Source: Clostridia bacterium | GTDB lineage: Bacteria; Bacillota; Clostridia; Oscillospirales; CAG-272 | Reading direction: 5' to 3' | DNA: 46,374 bases | NCBI GenBank assembly: GCA_017450965.1 | Contig: JAFSSQ010000087.1 | Coordinates: forward strand, 1-46,374 | Shown here: in pieces, positions 7,711 to 15,693 of the stretch | How positions within the stretch are numbered: position 1 is the first letter of the stretch | Layout: each line of letters starts with the position of its first letter | Position numbers and translations under genes: made by a program | The notes under the pieces: generated by a model | Seen by the model: only the letters and a program-made list of their open reading frames with translations | Database searches by the model: none | Told to the model about the DNA's origin: nothing

Positions 7711-8535
7711 ATGGAACCCACGGTCTATCTCGACGAGTATTTTCTCGTCAACTTTTCGCTGGACGCGTTTTCGCTGTGGCTTGCCGCTCTCGTTGGCGGC
7801 GTTCGCTGCAAAGCGGGAAGGACCGCTGTTTCCGCCTCGCTCGGCGCTCTCTACGCGGCGCTTCTCCTCCTCTTTCCTTTGCCGCTTTGGGCAGAGTATC
7901 TGACGGCGACCGCGGCTGTCTTTTGTATGACCCGCGTCGCGTTTGCGGCAAAACGGATCCACTCCCTCTTCCGGCTTTCCTTTCTCGTTTCCTGCGCCTC
8001 GTTTCTCACCGGCGGGATCTTTACCGTCTTATATCGGCTTGCCGCCGGCGTTTTCCCCCGTCTCTCCTTTGCGCGCTTTGCGCCGTTTCTCTTTCTCTGC
8101 GGCTGCGGCGCTGCAGCCCTCCTGCCGCGCTGTTTTGCCCGCTTTTCCGCTGATGCTGCGCGCGAGGTAACGGTCGTCTGGAAGGGAAAAACGCTTACCC
8201 TGCGGGGACTGACGGACAGCGGAAATCTCCTGCGTGAGCCGGTCAGCGGCGCGTCCGTTCTCTTTCTTTGCGCGGACGCGGCAAAGCGGCTCTTTGGCGA
8301 AGAAGCGGCCCTTCTCTCGGGAGAGGAAAGCGCGCTCGCCGCCCGCCCGCCGGCGGGGCTGCGGATCGCCTGCTGCGTGACGGCGGCGGGACGTTCCGCC
8401 GTTTTCCTTGCGCGGCCGGATAAGATCACGGTCGGCAAAGGACGCGCTTTGGAAGAAAAAAACTATTACATCGCGGTCTTAAAGAGCGAGACGGCCCTCC
8501 CCGAGGGGATCGACTGTCTCTTGCCCGCCCGATAG
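7711..8535 (+). CDS. spoIIGA: Sporulation sigma-E factor processing peptidase SpoIIGA
   Basis: The product is 274 residues. Five hydrophobic helices fill the first 150 residues, starting with VYLDEYFLVNFSLDAFSLWL, as in the membrane half of the family. The cytoplasmic half carries LRGLTDSGNLLREP with the aspartic-protease Asp at residue 169 (D183 in B. subtilis). SpoIIGA is an unusual aspartic protease that removes the pro-peptide of sigma-E after a signal from the forespore; its membrane location at the septum is known from B. subtilis. It sits ten bases upstream of sigE, as in other spore-formers. A strong GGAGGTGA site precedes the ATG. The promoter resembles the Spo0A-dependent spoIIG promoter. 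Confidence 0.92.
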   Translation: MEPTVYLDEYFLVNFSLDAFSLWLAALVGGVRCKAGRTAVSASLGALYAALLLLFPLPLWAEYLTATAAVFCMTRVAFAAKRIHSLFRLSFLVSCASFLTGGIFTVLYRLAAGVFPRLSFARFAPFLFLCGCGAAALLPRCFARFSADAAREVTVVWKGKTLTLRGLTDSGNLLREPVSGASVLFLCADAAKRLFGEEAALLSGEESALAARPPAGLRIACCVTAAGRSAVFLARPDKITVGKGRALEEKNYYIAVLKSETALPEGIDCLLPAR

Positions 8536-8544
8536 GAGGAAGGT

Positions 8545-9249
8545 ATGGGGTTTTTCAAACTGCTTTTGAAGGTCCTGCGGCTTTGGTTCGGGAAAAAGGA
8601 AAGCGGCGTTTTTTACATCAACGGTCCTGATACGCTGCCCGAACCGCTCTCCCCGGAGGAGGAGGGACGGCTCCTTTCCCTTCTCCCCGGCGATCCCGCC
8701 GCCCGCTCCGCCCTCGTCGAGCACAATCTCCGGCTGGTGGTCTATATCGCCAAGCGTTTTGAGACAGGGTACTGCGGGGTCGAGGATCTGATCTCGATCG
8801 GAACGATCGGCCTCATGAAAGCGATCAATACCTTCAACGCGGAAAAGAATATCAAGCTGGCGACGTACGCTTCCCGCTGTATCGAAAACGAGATTTTGAT
8901 GGTCCTGCGCAAAAATCAGAACCGCAAGGGGGACGTTTCCCTTGACGAGCCGCTCAACACGGACGTGGAAGGGAACGAGCTGCTCCTTTCCGATATTCTC
9001 GGGATCGACGACGAGGTGATCTACCGGGATATCGAAACCGAGGAGGAAAAAAAGATCGTGCGCCGCGCCGTCGAGTCCCTGGAGGAGCGCGAACGCCGGA
9101 TCATCGAACTGCGCTTCGGGCTGAACGGCAATCCGGAAAAAACCCAGAAGGAGGTGGCGGATCTGCTCGGGATCTCCCAGTCCTATATTTCCCGTCTGGA
9201 AAAGAAGATCCTCGACAAGCTGAAAGAGGAGATCGGGGTCGCGTTTTAG
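8545..9249 (+). CDS. sigE: RNA polymerase sporulation-specific sigma-E factor
   Basis: The product is 234 residues. The first 25-30 residues ([16 protein letters not shown]) form the basic, amphipathic pro-sequence that SpoIIGA cleaves. Region 2 is clear ([15 protein letters not shown], then [19 protein letters not shown] and [18 protein letters not shown]). Region 4 is [11 protein letters not shown]…[20 protein letters not shown]. Sigma-E directs the early mother-cell programme, including spoIIID, which lies in this window at 31.4 kb. AGGAGGA lies just upstream of the ATG. In Bacillus and most Clostridia sigG follows; here a terminator follows and sigG is absent. Confidence 0.95.
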   Translation: MGFFKLLLKVLRLWFGKKESGVFYINGPDTLPEPLSPEEEGRLLSLLPGDPAARSALVEHNLRLVVYIAKRFETGYCGVEDLISIGTIGLMKAINTFNAEKNIKLATYASRCIENEILMVLRKNQNRKGDVSLDEPLNTDVEGNELLLSDILGIDDEVIYRDIETEEEKKIVRRAVESLEERERRIIELRFGLNGNPEKTQKEVADLLGISQSYISRLEKKILDKLKEEIGVAF

Positions 9250-9255
9250 CTTTTT

Positions 9256-9295
9256 CCCCGCGTTTCGCGCTTCCGGCGCGGCGCGGGGATCTTTT
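9256..9295 (+). terminator. Rho-independent terminator after sigE
   Basis: CCCCGCG (9256-9262) pairs with CGCGGGG (9282-9288). An inner CGCGC/GGCGCG helix lies between them, and ATCTTTTT follows. Confidence 0.8.
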
Positions 9296-9339
9296 TGCGC
9301 AAAAACGCCTTTTTCTTTTCCCGCTTTTTCGTTTTTTGC

Positions 9340-9368
9340 TTGCAAAAACCGCACTCTTCTGCTATAAT
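9340..9368 (+). promoter_or_regulatory. Sigma-A-type promoter for the NusG-II/Gx/ApbE/MiaB unit
   Basis: TTGCAA (9340-9345) and a perfect TATAAT (9363-9368) are spaced 17 bp. The predicted start lies just before the ATG at 9389, so the leader is very short. Confidence 0.8.
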
Positions 9369-9388
9369 AATCCTATCATGGGGTGAGT

Positions 9389-9760
9389 ATGCAAAAGTAT
9401 CGTTTGAAAATCGGGGACGTTCTCGCCCCCTTGGCCGTGCTCCTGCTTTCCGGCGCTCTTTTTTTGGCTCTTACCGCGCGGAAAACGCCCGCTCAGAGCG
9501 TGGAGATCCTCTGCGGCGGGGAGCGGACCGTCTGTTCGCTTTTGACCGACGCGGAGTACCGCTTTGAGCATAACGGCTATACCGTTTTGGTCACGGTCGA
9601 GGGGGGAGAAGCCTACGTTTCCTATGCCGACTGTCCGGACCGGCTCTGCGTACGCGCGGGCAGGATCCCGGGCGGCACGCGCAGTATCGTGTGCGTTCCC
9701 GCCGGCGTCAGCGTCCGCGCTCTCGAACAAGGAGGCGATTACGATGCGATCGCAGGCTAA
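9389..9760 (+). CDS. NusG domain II-containing membrane-anchored protein
   Basis: I use the ATG at 9389 (GGGGTG directly upstream) rather than the GTG two codons earlier. The product is 123 residues. Residues 1-30 form one membrane anchor (VLAPLAVLLLSGALFLAL). The rest is a NusG-II-type beta domain with the characteristic CPDRLCVRAGRI, two conserved Cys, and a final SIVCVPAGVSV strand. Such proteins are common beside Gx and ApbE genes in Clostridia and face outward. They are not transcription factors despite the name. The role is not settled; a part in flavin or extracellular redox systems is inferred from context. It overlaps the next gene by 17 bases. Confidence 0.85.
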   Translation: MQKYRLKIGDVLAPLAVLLLSGALFLALTARKTPAQSVEILCGGERTVCSLLTDAEYRFEHNGYTVLVTVEGGEAYVSYADCPDRLCVRAGRIPGGTRSIVCVPAGVSVRALEQGGDYDAIAG

Positions 9761-10271
9761 CCGCCGGCTCGCGTATGACGCCGCCTTTCTCGCGCTCTCG
9801 CTCATCCTTTCCTATCTTGAATCTCTTCTCTCCGGTTTTCTTCCGATCCCCGGACTCAAGCTCGGACTGCCGAACGTGGCGGTGATGGCGGTTTTTTGCC
9901 TTTTCGGCAAAAAGGACGCGCTTGCCGTTTCGCTTCTCCGGTGCTTCGTTCAGTTTCTCCTCTTCGGCAGCGCGCCGGCGCTCCTTCTCTCGCTCTCCGG
10001 AGCCCTTCTCTCCTTTTTCGTCCTTTTCCTTGCGGATTGCGGACGCAGGCGCGGGATCGGGGTGATCGGGGCTTCCGTTCTCTCCGCCGCTGCCCATATC
10101 ACGGGACAGTGCGCCGTCGCTTTGCTTTTTTACGGTTTTCTCCCCGTTTTGTTCTATTATCCGACCATGCTCGCGCTCTCCGCGCCGAGCGGGATCGTGA
10201 CGGGCGTTCTCCTTGTTCTGATCCTGCGCGCGGCGGAGAGGATTCCGGGGAAAGGAGAACGCACGCCGTGA
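9744..10271 (+). CDS. Gx transporter family protein (heptaprenyl diphosphate synthase component I-like)
   Basis: The ATG at 9744 follows AAGGAGGCG at 9730-9738 inside the end of the previous gene; the product is 175 residues. It has about five hydrophobic helices and begins AYDAAFLALSLILSYLESLL. The phrase IPGLKLGLPNVAVMAV is the family signature. The S-component-like helix LKLGLPN links it to ECF-type carriers. Annotation as heptaprenyl diphosphate synthase component I is historical; a transport role beside ApbE and NusG-II is more likely. Its stop overlaps the GTG start of apbE. Confidence 0.85.
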   Translation: MRSQANRRLAYDAAFLALSLILSYLESLLSGFLPIPGLKLGLPNVAVMAVFCLFGKKDALAVSLLRCFVQFLLFGSAPALLLSLSGALLSFFVLFLADCGRRRGIGVIGASVLSAAAHITGQCAVALLFYGFLPVLFYYPTMLALSAPSGIVTGVLLVLILRAAERIPGKGERTP

Positions 10272-11251
10272 AACGTTTCTTTCTTGTTCTTCTTTCTTTC
10301 TTTCTTTTGCTCTCCTTCGGCTCCTGCTCGCAGGAGCGGGTCTGCCGGGGCGACTTTTTTGCCTTTGATACCTACCACACCGTTTCCATTTACGGGATGA
10401 GCGAGCCGGAAGCCGACGCGCTTTTATCCGACCTGGAGGCGGAGACGCGGGCGCTGGAGAACGTTTTTTCCTTTTATCTCGACGACTCCGAGCTTGCCAG
10501 ACTGAACCGGGAACGCAAAGCCCTGCTTTCCGATCCCCTCTATTCGGCTCTTCTCAGCGCCGCAAAGATCAAAACGGAAACAAACGGCGCGTTTTCCCCC
10601 ACGCTCGGCGCTTTGACCTCCCTCTGGGGAGTCGGGCGCGAGGGATTTCTGCCGCCCGCGGAAAAGGAGATCGCGGCCGCTCTCGCCGCTTCCTCCCCGG
10701 ATCTCACCCTCTCGGGCGGGAGCGCCTCTCTGCCGGAGGGGATGCTCCTCGACGCCGGCGGTTTTGCCAAAGGGGTTCTCGCGGAGCGCCTTGTGGAGAA
10801 GGTGCGCGCCTCCTCCTGTTCCCGCGCGGTCCTTTCCCTCGGGGGCAACGTGGGCGTCTATTCGGCGGACGGCTCCTACGAGTTCCGGATCGGTATTACC
10901 GATCCCCACGCGCCGGAAAAGACCGCCGGGTATCTTCTCCTGCGCTCCGGCTTTCTTTCCGTTTCCGGGCATTACGAGCGGTACTCCGAATACGCCGGGC
11001 AGCGCTATTCTCACATACTGGATCCCCGCACGGGCCGCCCTGCCGACAGCGACGTCGTGTCCGCCGCCGTCTGGTCGGAGGACGGACTTCTCGCGGACGC
11101 GCTCTCGACTGCCTTTGTCGTGATGGGGCGGGAGGAGGCGCTCGCCTTTTTCTCCGAGACCGACAGGGAGTTCGGCGCCGTTCTCTTTCTCTCGGACGGC
11201 ACCGTCGCCCTGACCGATAATCTGAAAGGTTCGTTTGTTGAAACGCCATGA
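10268..11251 (+). CDS. apbE: FAD:protein FMN transferase, ApbE family lipoprotein
   Basis: The GTG at 10268 overlaps the previous stop (GTGA), giving 327 residues. A lipoprotein signal peptide (FFLVLLSFFLLLSFGSC) ends in a lipobox Cys at about residue 18, so the enzyme is anchored outside the membrane. ApbE features include FFAFDTYHTVSIYG near the N-terminus, the FAD-binding DAGGFAKGVLAERL (about residues 162-175), LGGNVGVY, and the HILDPRTGRPA stretch. ApbE attaches FMN to a Thr of target redox proteins using FAD and Mg2+. No FMN-binding target is encoded in the window, so its partner must lie elsewhere. It overlaps miaB by four bases. Confidence 0.93.
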   Translation: MKRFFLVLLSFFLLLSFGSCSQERVCRGDFFAFDTYHTVSIYGMSEPEADALLSDLEAETRALENVFSFYLDDSELARLNRERKALLSDPLYSALLSAAKIKTETNGAFSPTLGALTSLWGVGREGFLPPAEKEIAAALAASSPDLTLSGGSASLPEGMLLDAGGFAKGVLAERLVEKVRASSCSRAVLSLGGNVGVYSADGSYEFRIGITDPHAPEKTAGYLLLRSGFLSVSGHYERYSEYAGQRYSHILDPRTGRPADSDVVSAAVWSEDGLLADALSTAFVVMGREEALAFFSETDREFGAVLFLSDGTVALTDNLKGSFVETP

Positions 11252-12624
11252 CTCCATCCGCCGTTTTTGAAGAATACCGGGACGCCGCCCGCTCGCTTCT
11301 CGCCGGCGCGGCCGCCGCCGAGGGGCGCTCCGCGCCTTCGGCTTTCGTCCGCACCTTCGGCTGTCAGCAGAACGAAGCGGACAGCGAACGCCTGAAGGGC
11401 GCGCTCAACTCGCTTGGGTGCGTGATCGCCGAGGAGCCGGACGACGCCGACGTGATCCTTGTCAACACCTGCGCGATCCGCGAACACGCGGAAAACCGGG
11501 CGCTCTCCGTGATCGGGCAGTTCAAGCATCTCAAAGCCGTCCGTCCCACGCTCGTGATCGGGATCTGCGGCTGTATGACGGCGGAACCGCACCGCCGCGA
11601 TCAGCTCAAGCACAGCTTCCCCTACGTTGATTTCACGATGCCTCCGGCAAGTGAAAGTCTCCTTCCCAAACTCATCTGCGACGCGTTTGCCGACAAGCGG
11701 TCCTTTATCGAGGACGCCGCCCCGCAGACCGAAGCGGTCCGCCCGTACCGGGGCGAAAGCTTTAAGGCGTGGGTGAGCGTCATGTACGGCTGTAACAATT
11801 TCTGTTCCTACTGCATCGTCCCCTACGTGCGGGGCAGGGAACGCAGCCGCCCCGCCGAGGAAGTGGAGCGCGAGGTGCGCGAGCTTGTCGCCGCCGGCTG
11901 CAAGGACGTTACCCTCCTCGGGCAGAACGTCAACTCCTATCGCGGCGGATGCGATTTTGCCGCGCTCCTTGACCGCCTGTGCCGGATCGAGGGGGATTTC
12001 GTTCTCCGTTTTATGACCAGCCACCCGAAGGACGCGACAGACGCGCTTATTGACGTGATCGCCCGCGAGCCGAAGATCGCCCGGCATTTTCATCTGCCGC
12101 TCCAGTCCGGCTCCGACCGGATCCTGCGGCAAATGAACCGCAAATACGACCGGGCGCGGTATCTCTCTCTCGTCCGCTCTCTGCGCGAAAAGGTCCCGGA
12201 GATCGCGATCACGACCGACGTGATCGTCGGCTTCCCCGGGGAAACGGAAGAGGATTTTCTCGATACGCTCGACCTTCTCCGTACCGTCCGCTTTGATATG
12301 ATCTACGCCTTTATCTATTCGCCGCGCAAGGGCACCCCGGCCGCCGAAATGCCGGATCAGATCCCGCGGGAGGTCCAGAACGCCCGCTTTGACCGCCTCC
12401 TTGCGCTGCAAAACGCCGTCTCGGAGGAGATCAATTCCGCCATGGTGGGAAAAACCTTCCGTGTGCTCTCGGAGGGGCCGAGCAAAACCGACCCCGCCGT
12501 TCTCGCCGGGCGGACCGACTCCAACAAACTCGTTCTCTTTGAGGGGAACGCGCCGCAAGGCGTCTTTACTGAGGTAAAGATCACCGGCGCCGAGCCGTAC
12601 GCTCTGCGCGGGACCGAAGAATAA
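11248..12624 (+). CDS. miaB: tRNA-2-methylthio-N6-dimethylallyladenosine synthase MiaB
   Basis: The product is 458 residues and starts within the apbE stop (ATGA). The N-terminal methylthiotransferase domain binds one [4Fe-4S] through Cys residues in RTFGCQQNEADSERL, NTCAIREHAENR and GICGCMTAE. The radical SAM motif is YGCNNFCSYCIVPYVRGRE. A TRAM domain closes the protein (RVLSEGPSK…TDSNKLVLFEG). MiaB methylthiolates i6A37 in tRNAs that read UNN codons. The YlbF-family gene follows 19 bases later. miaB-mutS-mutL proximity is common in Clostridia. Confidence 0.95.
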   Translation: MTPSAVFEEYRDAARSLLAGAAAAEGRSAPSAFVRTFGCQQNEADSERLKGALNSLGCVIAEEPDDADVILVNTCAIREHAENRALSVIGQFKHLKAVRPTLVIGICGCMTAEPHRRDQLKHSFPYVDFTMPPASESLLPKLICDAFADKRSFIEDAAPQTEAVRPYRGESFKAWVSVMYGCNNFCSYCIVPYVRGRERSRPAEEVEREVRELVAAGCKDVTLLGQNVNSYRGGCDFAALLDRLCRIEGDFVLRFMTSHPKDATDALIDVIAREPKIARHFHLPLQSGSDRILRQMNRKYDRARYLSLVRSLREKVPEIAITTDVIVGFPGETEEDFLDTLDLLRTVRFDMIYAFIYSPRKGTPAAEMPDQIPREVQNARFDRLLALQNAVSEEINSAMVGKTFRVLSEGPSKTDPAVLAGRTDSNKLVLFEGNAPQGVFTEVKITGAEPYALRGTEE

Positions 12625-12643
12625 CGTCTGAAAGGAAAAGAAA

Positions 12644-13045
12644 ATGAACATCAGGGAAAGCGCAAAGGCTCTTGGCGAGCTGATCAAGGAAGATCCGGTT
12701 ACCGTCGCGTATTTTGAAGCGTCGGACGCTTATAAAAAGGACCCGGAACTCAAAAAGCTGATCTTTGAATACAACGTACAGCAGGCCGCCCTGCAGGAAG
12801 AGTACGCAAAACCGGAAAAAGACCAGAAGATGATCGACGCGGTCAACGGCCGCGTCAAGGATCTTTTTGACGAGATCACAAACAGCGAAGTCTATCAGAC
12901 CTATCTGAACGCCCAGAACGCGATGAACGAGCTGATCGACTCGGTCAACCGGCAGATCACGATGTCGATCTTCGGCAGTATGCCGGACGGCGGATGCACC
13001 CACGACTGCTCCTCCTGCCACGGCGGCTGCGGACACGAACACTAA
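12644..13045 (+). CDS. YlbF/YmcA family regulator with Cys/His-rich tail
   Basis: The product is 133 residues. The helical YlbF fold covers about 1-110 (ESAKALGELIKEDPVTVAYF, then LKKLIFEYNVQQAAL). The last residues are CTHDCSSCHGGCGHEH, a metal-ligand-rich tail with four Cys and four His. In B. subtilis, YlbF, YmcA and YaaT form an Fe-S-containing complex that steers RNase Y and affects sporulation. Whether this protein plays that role is inferred. A clear AAAGGA lies upstream of the ATG, and mutS follows after 19 bases. Confidence 0.88.
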   Translation: MNIRESAKALGELIKEDPVTVAYFEASDAYKKDPELKKLIFEYNVQQAALQEEYAKPEKDQKMIDAVNGRVKDLFDEITNSEVYQTYLNAQNAMNELIDSVNRQITMSIFGSMPDGGCTHDCSSCHGGCGHEH

Positions 13046-13064
13046 GAAAAAAGGAAGTTGATCC

Positions 13065-15683
13065 ATGGCTCTTTCTCCGATGATGCAGCAATACTTTGCC
13101 ATCAAAAACCAGTATAAGGACTATATCCTCCTTTACCGTCTCGGCGATTTTTACGAGATGTTTTTTGACGACGCAAAGACCGTTTCCAAAGAGCTGGAGC
13201 TTGTCCTCACCGGACGGGACTGCGGCGAGGCGGAACGCGCTCCGATGTGCGGCATCCCCTTCCACAAGGCGGATCTCTATATCGGCAAGCTGATCGAACA
13301 CGGGCACAAGGTCGCCGTCTGCGAACAGACGGAGGATCCCGCCACGGCAAAAGGACTTGTCCGGCGGGAGATCGTCCGCGTCGTGACCCCCGGCACGATC
13401 ACCGATCCCGGCATCCTCGACGACAGAAAAAACAATTATCTCTGCGCGCTCGCCTTTTCCGAAGCGGCGGTGGGCGCCGCTTTTTCCGATATTACGACGG
13501 GGAAGATCTACGCCACCGTCTTTACCGGCGGGGAGAGGATCAATCGCCTCTGCACGGAGCTTTCCGCCTACGCGCCGAGCGAGATCCTTCTCAACGTAGC
13601 GAGAACGGAGATCCCCCGCGTTTCCGCGTATCTCGACGAACGGATGAACGGCACGGTCCCGGAGGAGCGGCAGGAGCTCTTTCTTCCCGAGGGGGCGCGG
13701 GACCGGATCGAGCGGTACTTCGGCCGGGAGAAAGCCCTCTCCCTCACCGCTTATCCGGAAACGGTCTCCGCCGTTTCCGCCATGATTGCCTACGTTGCTG
13801 AAACGCAGAAAACGGACAACGTCTTCCTTAATACCCTTGATTTCTATCTCGACGGGCGGTATATGGAGCTCGACGTGAATACCGTCCGCAATCTGGAACT
13901 GACCGAAACGCTCCGCACAAAGGAAAAACAGGGGTCGCTGCTCGGCGTGATCGATATGACCGGTACGGCGATGGGCGGGAGGATGCTGCGCAGCCGGCTG
14001 CTGCGTCCGCTGCTTTCCGTGGCGGAGATCCGGCGCCGCCAGCAGGGCGTGAAGGATCTTTTTGACGACTTTGAGACGCGGCAGGAGCTGCGCGAGCTGC
14101 TTTCCTCCGTTCTCGACCTGGAACGGCTGACGACAAAAAGCATCTACGGCTCCGCCAACGCGCGCGATCTGTACGCCGTGGGCGAGAGTATCGCCGTGAT
14201 CCCGGAGATCAAAGCGCGGATCGCCGGGCTTTCCTCGCCGCTGTTTCGGGAGCTCTTTTCGACCTTTGACGATCTTTCCGATCTGCGCGACCTGATCCGC
14301 CGCGCCATCGCCAAAGACGCTCCGCTGACCGTGCGGGAAGGCGGCATGATCGCGCCCGGATATGACGAGCAGGTGGATTTTCTCCGCTCGGTGCGGGGCA
14401 ACGGCGAGACCTGGATCCGGGACGTGGAAAACAGAGAAAAAGAAGCCACCGGGATCAAAAACCTCAAAGTCAGCTATAACCGCGTGTTCGGATACTATAT
14501 CGAAGTGACGAACTCGCAAAAGGAGCTGGTCCCGGACCGCTACATCCGCAAGCAGACGCTGACCGGCTCCGAGCGGTACATCACCGAGGAACTGAAGGAG
14601 ATCGAAAGCACCATCCTCGGCTCCACCGATAAACTGTGCGCCCTCGAATACAATCTCTTTTGTGAGATACGCGACAAGGTAACCGAGGCGGCGCCGCGCA
14701 TCCTCGCGGCGGCGGACAAGCTGGCGCAGATCGACGTGTCCTGCTCGCTCGCGGATGCGGCGGCGAAATACCGCTACGTCTGCCCCGAGGTCGATCAGAG
14801 CGACAAGATCTCCGTCCGCGACGGGAGGCACCCGGTCGTTGAGCGTTTCGCGGGCAATTCCTACTTTGTCCCGAACGATACTGAACTCAACACCTCCGAC
14901 CACCGTTTGATGCTGATCACCGGGCCCAACATGGCGGGCAAATCCACCTATATGCGCCAGGTCGCTCTCATTACCCTGCTTGCCCAGATCGGCTCGTTCG
15001 TTCCCGCGCGGGAGGCGCGGATCGGTATCGCAGACCGGATCTTCACCCGCGACGGCGCTTCCGACGATCTTGCCAGCGGGCAGTCGACCTTTATGCTGGA
15101 AATGAACGAGGTGGCCTACATTCTCCGGAACGCCACGGCGCGGTCCCTCATCATTTTTGACGAGATCGGCCGCGGCACCAGCACCTACGACGGGATGAGC
15201 ATCGCCCGCGCCGTTGCGGAGTATACCGCCTCTAAAAAGATCGGCGCGCGGACGCTGTTTGCCACGCACTACCACGAGATGACGGTGCTGGAGGAGGAGA
15301 TCCCCGGCGTTGTCAACTATAATATCGCGGCGAAGAAAAAGGGCGATACGATCACCTTTTTGCGCAAGATCGTTCCCGGCTCCACCGACGACAGCTACGG
15401 CATCGAGGTCGCAAAGCTGGCGGGGATCCCCTCGGATGTGATCCGGCGCGCGAAGGAGATCCTGCGCGGGATCGAGGAAAACGCGCCTCTCGCCGAGGGA
15501 CGGGAAACGCTTGCCCGCGCCGCGCAGACGCGCGGCGACGAGCCGGATACGATCTTTTCCCAAATCGAGGAGGACGTCAACCGGGAGATCGCGGACCGTC
15601 TTGCCGGAACCGATCTCAACACGCTGACTCCCATCGAGGCGATCAATCTCATCTGGGAGCTAAAAGGGAAACTGAAGTCCTGA
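13065..15683 (+). CDS. mutS: DNA mismatch repair protein MutS
   Basis: The product is 872 residues, normal for MutS. The N-terminal mismatch-recognition domain contains LGDFYEMFFDDA; the Phe-x-Glu that stacks on the mismatch is intact (FYEMF). The ATPase carries the Walker A GPNMAGKSTYMRQ at about residues 623-635, Walker B LIIFDEIGRGTSTYDG, and ATHYHEM. The C-terminal dimerisation helix ends NLIWELKGKLK. MutS finds mispairs and recruits MutL, whose gene follows 10 bases later behind AAGGAGGAA. Confidence 0.97.
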   Translation: MALSPMMQQYFAIKNQYKDYILLYRLGDFYEMFFDDAKTVSKELELVLTGRDCGEAERAPMCGIPFHKADLYIGKLIEHGHKVAVCEQTEDPATAKGLVRREIVRVVTPGTITDPGILDDRKNNYLCALAFSEAAVGAAFSDITTGKIYATVFTGGERINRLCTELSAYAPSEILLNVARTEIPRVSAYLDERMNGTVPEERQELFLPEGARDRIERYFGREKALSLTAYPETVSAVSAMIAYVAETQKTDNVFLNTLDFYLDGRYMELDVNTVRNLELTETLRTKEKQGSLLGVIDMTGTAMGGRMLRSRLLRPLLSVAEIRRRQQGVKDLFDDFETRQELRELLSSVLDLERLTTKSIYGSANARDLYAVGESIAVIPEIKARIAGLSSPLFRELFSTFDDLSDLRDLIRRAIAKDAPLTVREGGMIAPGYDEQVDFLRSVRGNGETWIRDVENREKEATGIKNLKVSYNRVFGYYIEVTNSQKELVPDRYIRKQTLTGSERYITEELKEIESTILGSTDKLCALEYNLFCEIRDKVTEAAPRILAAADKLAQIDVSCSLADAAAKYRYVCPEVDQSDKISVRDGRHPVVERFAGNSYFVPNDTELNTSDHRLMLITGPNMAGKSTYMRQVALITLLAQIGSFVPAREARIGIADRIFTRDGASDDLASGQSTFMLEMNEVAYILRNATARSLIIFDEIGRGTSTYDGMSIARAVAEYTASKKIGARTLFATHYHEMTVLEEEIPGVVNYNIAAKKKGDTITFLRKIVPGSTDDSYGIEVAKLAGIPSDVIRRAKEILRGIEENAPLAEGRETLARAAQTRGDEPDTIFSQIEEDVNREIADRLAGTDLNTLTPIEAINLIWELKGKLKS

Positions 15684-15693
15684 AGGAGGAAGT

